DNA of 64,000 bases. Source: Yersinia frederiksenii ATCC 33641. Lineage in GTDB: Bacteria > Pseudomonadota > Gammaproteobacteria > Enterobacterales > Enterobacteriaceae. Below, piece by piece: positions 57,662 through 64,000 of this stretch. A program made the position numbers and the translations under genes. How positions within the stretch are numbered: position 1 is the stretch's first letter; each line of letters starts with the position of its first letter. The stretch spans positions 2,529,886 to 2,593,885 of the forward strand of contig NZ_KN150731.1 of the NCBI RefSeq assembly GCF_000754805.1, written 5' to 3'. The notes under the pieces were generated by a model that worked only from the letters and a program-made list of their open reading frames with translations, was not told the DNA's origin and did not search any database.

Positions 57662-58202
57662 TATGATTCTCCCCACCCTGCCAGTCAGCCTGTGCCACAA
57701 AACGGAAATTACCGTCATCCCGCTGAGCAATTGTTTGTAAGTGGATATTTGCCAACAGCGGCAAGCGGCCTAATTTCACCAAGAAGGTATTAATGTTGGC
57801 ATAGTCTTGGCTGATAGCCTCAAAAACCAGCTTGTCGCCTTGTGGTATGACACTGATTAGCCAACAGCTATTCGGTATTTCCTGTGATAGCTGCTGTAAT
57901 AATGTGGAATATCGCTGTGCGGGTTGACGCACCTGCCGATAAACCTGCAAGCGCCGCTCTACGTGCTGTAACCGGACCATTGTTTGCTGTACGGCTTTAT
58001 GATGCTGACTTAATGCGGTTTGCTGCTGTAAAAGCCCAGCCAGACTATTCTGCTGACGCGTTTTTACTGTTTGAGATTGCATTAATATTCCCCCCACAAT
58101 AAGGGCTAAGAGTGCGCATTGGTATAATCCCGCATTACGCCAGAATCGATAGCGCGTTAACTGGCGTTCGGCACGCCATAATGAAAAATTAACCTGATAC
58201 AT
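57651..58202 (-). CDS. hofN: HofN (PilN-like) inner-membrane protein
   Basis: Bitopic protein of 183 residues, starting MYQVNFSLWRAERQLTRYRF. One membrane segment (about residues 27-43, YQCALLALIVGGILMQ) is followed by a coiled coil (QTALSQHHKAVQQTMVRLQH) and a small periplasmic domain, the PilN arrangement. It overlaps hofM by 1 bp and hofO by 11 bp. PilN works with PilM and PilO to align the pilus or DNA-uptake machine. Confidence 0.85.
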   Translation of the reverse strand: MYQVNFSLWRAERQLTRYRFWRNAGLYQCALLALIVGGILMQSQTVKTRQQNSLAGLLQQQTALSQHHKAVQQTMVRLQHVERRLQVYRQVRQPAQRYSTLLQQLSQEIPNSCWLISVIPQGDKLVFEAISQDYANINTFLVKLGRLPLLANIHLQTIAQRDDGNFRFVAQADWQGGENHNDE

Positions 58203-59131
58203 CAGTAGTCTGCCGGGCGTAATGCCAGCCCTCCGGCCAGAGTAAATGCCGCAGGTAAAGGAGGCAGCGGCGGTTGATACTGGGTAAATGCAGTAAAGGG
58301 GGACCAGCCGATGGTATTTTCAGGTGGGGCTTCATCTAAGGTGCTGCTGTAATAAATAGTCGCCAGCGCACTGTTTTGCTTGGCGTAACGAGCATGAAGT
58401 TGTGCCAATAAGGCAGCTAACAACTTACCTTCCTTAGACAGACGCCCTGCCACTCCATCCTCATCCAAATCAATAGCCACTACTCCAAATTCAAACGGCA
58501 TATCGCTGGACGAGACCCATAACCACTCATTTGCTAGGCGATAAACCAAGCAATACACCCCCGACAAACCTGCTGCTGTAGCCATATAGCGCAAGGCACA
58601 AGGCGTGATATCAATGATATGTGATGGCAAGTTGGCTCGATGTAAACATGTTTGCCATTGTAGGATTTCTGACCGCCGAGCAGCAGTGATTAACAAGTCA
58701 CCATTAGGTGTGGCTCCCGCCCGATAATCCAGTGCCAACTCCTGGCTATTCACTGGAAATAACCGACTTGCCGCCGCATTGATGTAACCCTCGCGCTCAG
58801 GTTCACGCAGCCGCCGGTCCGGGGCCGCAAGCGATTGTTGCAATATGCGCTGTGCGGGCAATGCAATACGTAATGAGATATGTCGCGGTAATTGTTTACG
58901 TAATAATTTGAGTTTGTCGCTAACCACATCTGGCTGTTGTAAAATGCCTTCACGCAAAACGCCAGAAGGTAAGCTTTGAGACCACCAATAGCGTAGTTGC
59001 CAGCCATAGCGGCGCCTGATAACAGCCAGTGCGCGTATAGCCTCCATTTGAATATCTAGCCCGACCTGCCAATATTGTGAGTACACCTTTGTCGACCTCC
59101 GTGTCGAGAGAGAATAAAAGAACGTATCCAT
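58202..59131 (-). CDS. hofM: HofM (PilM-like) actin-fold assembly protein
   Basis: Cytoplasmic PilM-like protein, up to 309 residues. A GTG at 59086 (VYSQYWQVGLDIQMEA) would give 294 residues and aligns better to the E. coli N-terminus, so the exact start is uncertain. Regions HISLRIALPAQRILQQSLAA and ITPCALRYMATA fit the actin-like fold. Its ending PPLPPLPAAFTLAGGLALRP resembles the conserved E. coli end. It is the first gene of hofMNOPQ and divergent from mrcA. Confidence 0.85.
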   Translation of the reverse strand: MDTFFYSLSTRRSTKVYSQYWQVGLDIQMEAIRALAVIRRRYGWQLRYWWSQSLPSGVLREGILQQPDVVSDKLKLLRKQLPRHISLRIALPAQRILQQSLAAPDRRLREPEREGYINAAASRLFPVNSQELALDYRAGATPNGDLLITAARRSEILQWQTCLHRANLPSHIIDITPCALRYMATAAGLSGVYCLVYRLANEWLWVSSSDMPFEFGVVAIDLDEDGVAGRLSKEGKLLAALLAQLHARYAKQNSALATIYYSSTLDEAPPENTIGWSPFTAFTQYQPPLPPLPAAFTLAGGLALRPADY

Positions 59132-59205
59132 GTTCCGGGCTTGCCTTTATACTACGGCGCGGTTGTTTATAAACTGCCCAATTGACATTGAATGGGAAAT
59201 CTCAG

Positions 59206-61761
59206 GTGAAGTTCGTAAAGTATCTTTTAATCCTTGCGGTGTGTTGCATTTTACTGGGAGCAGCCTCGATATTTGGTCTGTACAAATATATTGAGCCTCA
59301 GCTACCCGATGTTGCCACGCTGAAAGATGTCCGGCTGCAAACGCCTATGTTGGTGTATAGCGCCGAGGGCGAATTGATCGCTCAATACGGTGAGAAACGC
59401 CGTATCCCTTTGACACTAAAGCAAATACCACCAGAAATGGTGCATGCGTTTATTGCTACAGAAGATAGCCGATTCTATGAGCATCACGGTGTGGATCCAG
59501 TGGGTATCCTGCGTGCGGCCTCTATTGCCATGGTTTCTGGTCGCGCCTCTCAAGGGGCAAGTACTATTACCCAGCAATTGGCTCGAAACTTTTTCTTAAG
59601 CCCGGAACGAACCTTGATGCGAAAAATCAAGGAAGCCTTTCTGGCTATTCGCATTGAACAGTTGCTAACTAAAGATGAAATTCTTGAACTGTATCTGAAC
59701 AAAATTTATCTGGGTTATCGCGCCTATGGTGTTGGTGCAGCAGCACAGGTGTATTTTGGTAAAGACGTCAATGAATTGACACTCAGCCAAATGGCGATGA
59801 TTGCCGGGTTGCCAAAAGCACCGTCGACATTCAATCCGCTTTATTCACACGACCGAGCGGTCGCACGCCGTAATGTCGTGCTGTCACGTATGCTAGATGA
59901 AAAATATATCACTCAGGCCCAATATGATCAGGCCCGCAGTGAAGAACTGGTTGCCAACTACCACGCACCACAAATTGCTTTCTCCGCGCCGTATCTGTCA
60001 GAAATGGTGCGTCAGGAGATGATTAAGCGTTACGGTGAAAATGCATATACCGACGGCTACCAGGTCTATACCACTATCACCAGAAAGCTCCAGTTAGCGG
60101 CTGTTGACTCCTTACGCGCCAATGTGTTGGCTTATGACATGCGCCACGGCTATCGCGGCCCATCCAATGTGTTATGGAAAGTGGGTGAGAACGCCTGGAG
60201 CAATGAGCAAATTATTGACTCACTGAAAACATTGCCAGTGTATGGCCCGCTGCTACCTGCAGTAATCACGGCGGCAACTCCCGAACAAGCGACTGCTATC
60301 TTGGCCGATGGGAGTAGCGTAGCGCTGCCGATGGCCGGTATGCGTTGGGCGCGTCCATTTAAATCGGATAATGCTCAAGGGCCGACACCGAAGAAAGTTA
60401 CGGATGTGGTGCAAGCGGGTCAGCAGGTTTGGGTGAGAAAAGTGGATGACAGTTGGTGGCTGGCACAAGTGCCAGACGTCAACTCGGCTTTGGTTTCTAT
60501 CGATCCGAACAATGGTGCAATTAAGGCACTGGTCGGCGGTTTTGACTTTAACCAAAGTAAGTTTAACCGTGCGACACAAGCATTGCGTCAGGTCGGTTCG
60601 AATATCAAACCATTCCTGTATACCGCAGCAATGGATAAAGGCCTGACTCTGGCAACGATCCTCAACGACCTACCAATCACCCGTTGGGATGCCGGTGCAG
60701 GTACGGACTGGCGACCAAAGAACTCACCACCAACTTATGACGGCCCGATTCGCTTGCGCCAAGGTTTAGGCCAATCGAAAAACGTGGTCATGGTACGAGC
60801 CATGCGCGCTATGGGTGTGGATTACGCAGCTGAATACCTGCAACGCTTTGGTTTCCCAGCACAAAACATTGTGCATTCGGAATCACTGGCATTAGGTTCT
60901 GCCTCATTTACCCCATTGCAGCTGGTTCGTGGCTATGCAGTGCTGGCAAACGGCGGCTATTTAGTTGATCCGTATTTCATTACCAAAATCACCGATGATA
61001 TTGGCAATGTGTTGTTTGAAGAGAAACCGAAGATTGTCTGTGAAGAGTGTAACTTGCCGGTCATTTACGGTGATACTCAGCGTTCTGTCGTGCTGTCTGA
61101 CGATAATACCGAAAACGTCGCAACTTCACAGAGCGATAATGCCAGTAACGTCCCAATGCCAGAGCTGGAACAAGTCACGCCGGCACAAGCGAAGATGAAT
61201 AGTGATGGGCAATATGCGCCACATGTGATCAGCACTCCGCTGGCGTTTCTAATGCACGATGCCTTGAACTCTAACATCTTCGGGGAACCGGGTTGGATGG
61301 GGACAGGCTGGCGTGCAGGGCGTGATTTGAAACGTAAAGATATCGGCGGTAAAACCGGTACCACCAACAATTCAAAAGATGCCTGGTTCTCTGGCTATGG
61401 CCCGGATACCGTGACTTCAGTCTGGATTGGCTTTGATGATCATCGCCGTGACTTAGGGCGCAGCTCGGCATCAGGGGCAATATCAGATCAGATTTCAGGT
61501 GCTGAGGGTGGCGCGAAAACTGCCCAGCCAGCATGGGATGACTTTATGAAAGTGGCCCTGGAAGGGATACCGGAGAAAAAAGTTGCACCACCGCCAGGGA
61601 TTGTTAGTGTCGTGATTGATAAACAGACCGGTAAACTCTCCACAGGTGGGCCAGGCAGTCGTTCTGAATACTTTATCGAGGGGACACAACCTACCGAGTA
61701 TTCGGTACATGAAGCCGGCACCACTCTTATGGATAATGGCCAGACTCACGAACTATTCTGA
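59206..61761 (+). CDS. mrcA: Penicillin-binding protein 1a
   Basis: Bifunctional peptidoglycan synthase of 851 residues. The start is a GTG (VKFVKYLLILAVCCILLGAA) that matches E. coli MKFVKY; an ATG 24 bp earlier is rejected. A signal-anchor helix is followed by the GT51 transglycosylase (IATEDSRFYEHHGVDP with catalytic Glu, GASTITQQLARN). The transpeptidase has SNIKPFLYTAAMD (SxxK), QSKNVVMVR (SxN) and GGKTGTTNNSKDAW (KTG). The insert between the domains is the OB-like regulatory region that binds LpoA in E. coli. Confidence 0.97.
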   Translation: MKFVKYLLILAVCCILLGAASIFGLYKYIEPQLPDVATLKDVRLQTPMLVYSAEGELIAQYGEKRRIPLTLKQIPPEMVHAFIATEDSRFYEHHGVDPVGILRAASIAMVSGRASQGASTITQQLARNFFLSPERTLMRKIKEAFLAIRIEQLLTKDEILELYLNKIYLGYRAYGVGAAAQVYFGKDVNELTLSQMAMIAGLPKAPSTFNPLYSHDRAVARRNVVLSRMLDEKYITQAQYDQARSEELVANYHAPQIAFSAPYLSEMVRQEMIKRYGENAYTDGYQVYTTITRKLQLAAVDSLRANVLAYDMRHGYRGPSNVLWKVGENAWSNEQIIDSLKTLPVYGPLLPAVITAATPEQATAILADGSSVALPMAGMRWARPFKSDNAQGPTPKKVTDVVQAGQQVWVRKVDDSWWLAQVPDVNSALVSIDPNNGAIKALVGGFDFNQSKFNRATQALRQVGSNIKPFLYTAAMDKGLTLATILNDLPITRWDAGAGTDWRPKNSPPTYDGPIRLRQGLGQSKNVVMVRAMRAMGVDYAAEYLQRFGFPAQNIVHSESLALGSASFTPLQLVRGYAVLANGGYLVDPYFITKITDDIGNVLFEEKPKIVCEECNLPVIYGDTQRSVVLSDDNTENVATSQSDNASNVPMPELEQVTPAQAKMNSDGQYAPHVISTPLAFLMHDALNSNIFGEPGWMGTGWRAGRDLKRKDIGGKTGTTNNSKDAWFSGYGPDTVTSVWIGFDDHRRDLGRSSASGAISDQISGAEGGAKTAQPAWDDFMKVALEGIPEKKVAPPPGIVSVVIDKQTGKLSTGGPGSRSEYFIEGTQPTEYSVHEAGTTLMDNGQTHELF

Positions 61762-61773
61762 TAATAATGTTGG

Positions 61774-61809
61774 TTTGCTGCTAATGGCTGAGTCGTCATT
61801 AGCAGCAAA
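61774..61809 (+). other. Stable stem-loop after mrcA
   Basis: TTTGCTGCTAATG pairs perfectly with CATTAGCAGCAAA (13 bp, 10-nt loop), beginning 13 bp after the mrcA stop. It is followed by ATAAAAG rather than a U-run and is immediately upstream of a full terminator, so it may protect the mRNA 3' end. Confidence 0.75.
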
Positions 61810-61811
61810 AT

Positions 61812-61847
61812 AAAAGCCGGAAGAGAGTAAAATCCTTCCGGCTTTTT
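61812..61847. terminator. Bidirectional terminator between mrcA and nudE
   Basis: AAAAGCCGGAAG / CTTCCGGCTTTT, a 12-bp stem with an 11-nt loop and an extra T, between convergent mrcA and nudE. The A-run and T-run on its flanks serve both strands. Confidence 0.93.
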
Positions 61848-61865
61848 ATATGGGCCAGCTCAATA

Positions 61866-62423
61866 TCAAGAAATGCCTGCCTCACTAAAGAACGCCTGCG
61901 CCAGAAACAGCGCACTAACATTACGGGCCTCACTAAAACCGGGCTCATCAAGCAAGGCCATCATATTCGCAATAGGCCAGCGAACTTGCGGTAAAGGCTC
62001 GGGTTCATCACCCTCCAGACTTTGTGGATAGAGGCCCCTTGCAATAACAACATTCATTTTGCTGGAGAAATAGGACGGTGCCATTGTCAGCTTCCTGAGA
62101 TAATCAAAACGCTCAGCACCAAAGCCAACTTCTTCCATCAATTCACGATTTGCTGCTTCTAACACGCCCTCACCAGGGTCAATCAGCCCTTTAGGAAAAC
62201 CCAGCTCATACTCTTCGATGCCGACAGCATATTCACGGATGAGTAATAAATCATTGCCGATAATCGGCACAATCATGACGGCTTCACGATTCGATGGCCG
62301 CATGCGCTCATAAACTCGTTGCACGCCATTGCTGAACTCCAAATCCACCGCCTCGACAGTAAATAAGCGGGAGTGGGCAACCGTTTCTATTTTAAGTATT
62401 TTAGGTTTTTGCAGGTGTTTCAT
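61866..62423 (-). CDS. nudE: Nudix hydrolase NudE (ADP compounds)
   Basis: ADP-ribose, NADH and diadenosine-polyphosphate pyrophosphatase of 185 residues. It starts MKHLQKPKILKIETVAHSRL. The Nudix box is complete: GLIDPGEGVLEAANRELMEEVGF (G-x5-E-x7-REVxEExG pattern). The C-terminal block EGDEPEPLPQVRWP is conserved. It is convergent with mrcA and shares the terminator at 61812-61847. It lies beside igaA, as in E. coli. Confidence 0.96.
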   Translation of the reverse strand: MKHLQKPKILKIETVAHSRLFTVEAVDLEFSNGVQRVYERMRPSNREAVMIVPIIGNDLLLIREYAVGIEEYELGFPKGLIDPGEGVLEAANRELMEEVGFGAERFDYLRKLTMAPSYFSSKMNVVIARGLYPQSLEGDEPEPLPQVRWPIANMMALLDEPGFSEARNVSALFLAQAFFSEAGIS

Positions 62424-62929
62424 GATAGCCCCAAATTAAAAACTCACCACCTATCGGACGCACATCAGGATAATCAGGCTCATATTACGGTTACTTAATA
62501 AGCCACATTTTACCTGTGTGTATTAACCCGAAACTTTATACTGGAATTTATTAGAACTTGATCACATTGTGCGTTAATGAGAACCTTTATCGCAATGTCA
62601 GTTAGATATAATTTACCTGTTTTTAACATGGCGGCGAGTTTAGTCAAGATTCAACCGGTTAATTTTCACCCCATCCCAGCTCAATACACGTTAAAAGTTG
62701 TGTTTGAAAATAGGATTATGCTGATATTACCGATGTTTTAGCCTTGCTATCCTTATCAGTCTACGGGCAGTTTAAGAGCACTTGTATTAGGTTACGTGAT
62801 GAATAATAGCGAGTGACTTGCTAGTTCACCTGATAACTCTGCTATATGCCTCTGTACTGTATTTATGCATAATATGATGCATTCTTTCATAGAGTTGACG
62901 TGAGTCAGGGGCGCTCGGATGGGGATGGG
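62424..62929. promoter_or_regulatory. nudE / igaA intergenic region
   Basis: No gene is seen in these 506 bp. The region is AT-rich and should contain the nudE promoter at the left and the igaA promoter toward the right. A TATAAT hexamer at 62607-62612 (plus strand) is a possible igaA -10, but its -35 is poor. I found no repeat or clear operator. The length is unusual for a simple promoter region and suggests multi-input control of igaA. Confidence 0.45.
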
Positions 62930-64000
62930 ATGAGCACAATAGTCTTAATATTGGCCTTACTGTTGACCAGTCTGATCGCAGTAGGCTTGTGGTGGTTCCG
63001 GTTCCGCCGCACTGCCCCCGTCACTGCAACGCTGCTGTTTGCGAAACCCACTCACCGCAAATTAACCCCAGAAGAACGGGTTAATATTGAGAACTACCTG
63101 CTAAGCCAGCAAGATAAGCTTGGGTTCAAACCTCAGTCTAATTTTGATACCCGCACACTGACGGACAACTCGGCTACACCAGCAAAGCTCATTCTCACGC
63201 CACAAAGTGACAATGTTTACTCGGTGACTCGTGCCATTACCCGCTACGGCGTAGCCAGTGATGAACCCAATAAATGGCGCTATTATCTGGACTCCATTGA
63301 AGTCCACCTCCCGGCGTCATGGGAACAATATATTACTCAGGATAATGATGTTGAACTTATCCAAACCCAGACACTTCCGTTAGTTATCTCCCTCAACGGG
63401 CATACGCTGAAGAATCACCAGTCTGAGAATATCTACCAGCCTATTTTGCCCTCTGTCACGCAAAATGCGTCGATTCGCAAAGCGGATAGCGAACATATCG
63501 AGCTGCTTAATATCCGAAAAGAAACACCGGAAGAGTATGCTCTGCATGGCCCTAATGGTTTAAAAGAAGCGGCTGCAATCTGTTTGGCGCTGTTATTACT
63601 CTTTTTCGCCCTGACCGGCCCAACAGTCACTCTACCTTGGCTCATCATTGTGGCAGCCACGTTAACAGGTTGGGCTTGCTGGAATATGTTCCGCCCACTG
63701 TCTGAAAAAGATTTACGCGAAGTCCACTGTTTGAGTGGTACGCCAAAGCGCTGGGGGCTATTCGGGGAGTCGAATCAAAGTCAGATGAACAATATCTCAC
63801 TCGGGATTGTCGATCTGATTTACCCTGCTCATTGGGGGCCCTATTTTACTCATGACCTGGGCAAAAAGACCAATATTGATATCTACCTCAATCGTCAGGT
63901 TGTCCGTCAAGGGCCTTTCTTGTCTCTGCATGATGAAATGAAACATTTCCCATTGCAACGCTGGGGCAAAAACCTGACGCTTATTGCAGGCTCGCTGCTA
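62930..64000 (+). CDS. igaA: IgaA/UmoB family Rcs inhibitor (partial, 5' part)
   Basis: Inner-membrane regulator that restrains the Rcs phosphorelay by contacting RcsD. The gene starts at 62930 with MSTIVLILALLLTSLIAVGL, the first membrane segment, and 357 codons are in the window; the family is about 710 residues, so half is missing on the right. A second membrane region at about residues 210-250 (ICLALLLLFFALTGPTVTLP) follows a cytoplasmic domain (LTPEERVNIENYLLSQQDKL). In relatives the gene is essential when Rcs is intact. The frame is open to the window edge. Confidence 0.93.
   Translation, partial: MSTIVLILALLLTSLIAVGLWWFRFRRTAPVTATLLFAKPTHRKLTPEERVNIENYLLSQQDKLGFKPQSNFDTRTLTDNSATPAKLILTPQSDNVYSVTRAITRYGVASDEPNKWRYYLDSIEVHLPASWEQYITQDNDVELIQTQTLPLVISLNGHTLKNHQSENIYQPILPSVTQNASIRKADSEHIELLNIRKETPEEYALHGPNGLKEAAAICLALLLLFFALTGPTVTLPWLIIVAATLTGWACWNMFRPLSEKDLREVHCLSGTPKRWGLFGESNQSQMNNISLGIVDLIYPAHWGPYFTHDLGKKTNIDIYLNRQVVRQGPFLSLHDEMKHFPLQRWGKNLTLIAGSLL

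Overview
The window is a stretch of enterobacterial chromosome, and everything in it points to a Yersinia. The housekeeping proteins are close to their Escherichia coli counterparts residue by residue. The intergenic regions carry ERIC elements. The gene order follows the E. coli str/S10-crp-nir-dam-mrcA backbone, with Yersinia-like insertions. The species cannot be fixed by reading alone. I saw no rRNA, tRNA, CRISPR array, prophage, transposase or integrase.

Layout. 1-3494: S10 ribosomal operon (minus strand; rplV cut by the window edge) with its promoter and L4-responsive leader. 3654-4400: bacterioferritin and its ferredoxin. 4529-9162: str operon rpsL-rpsG-fusA-tuf with a clear promoter, an S7-site spacer and an unusually long rpsG-fusA spacer. 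9185-10983: tusDCB and the regulator yheO. 11240-13574: the FKBP-type foldases fkpA and slyD, with slyX and yheV. 13594-18116: KefB/KefG potassium efflux and the ABC-F ATPase YheS. 18318-24396: an insertion relative to E. coli, holding a GT9 glycosyltransferase, tauABCD taurine uptake and oxidation, a PhzF-family enzyme and a LysE/RhtB exporter. 24480-33908: yheT-yheU-prkB, yhfA/crp divergent pair, yhfK, argD, pabA and a HerA-type ATPase. 34121-43025: ppiA, then a second insertion with a GH4 glycosidase and its LacI-type regulator, and a TonB copper-type receptor with a DUF2946 His/Met-rich protein; then tsgA and codA. 43188-48644: nirBDC-cysG nitrite reduction and siroheme module with textbook NarL/P and FNR sites. 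48712-55040: trpS-gph-rpe-dam-damX-aroB-aroK superoperon (minus). 55388-59131: hofMNOPQ type IV pilus-like DNA-uptake operon (minus). 59206-64000: mrcA (PBP1a), nudE and the start of igaA.

How it works together. Most genes serve translation, tRNA thiolation, protein folding, envelope growth and central metabolism. Two functional modules stand out. The anaerobic nitrite module joins NirB/NirD reductase, NirC transport and CysG siroheme supply. The sulfur module TauABCD scavenges sulfite from taurine. Three full-length ERIC copies lie at 16033-16169, 33994-34120 and 46211-46326; the last sits inside the nir operon. Regulatory sites that can be read directly include tandem ARG boxes before argD, NarL/P and FNR boxes before nirB, a perfect 20-bp palindromic operator before the GH4 gene, a probable sigma-E promoter for fkpA, and several intrinsic terminators.

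I found no convincing novel defence or mobile system. The least explained items are the copper receptor/DUF2946 pair, the structured 212-bp rpsG-fusA spacer, the 14-15 bp tandem repeats between damX and aroB, and the orphan GH4/LacI pair.
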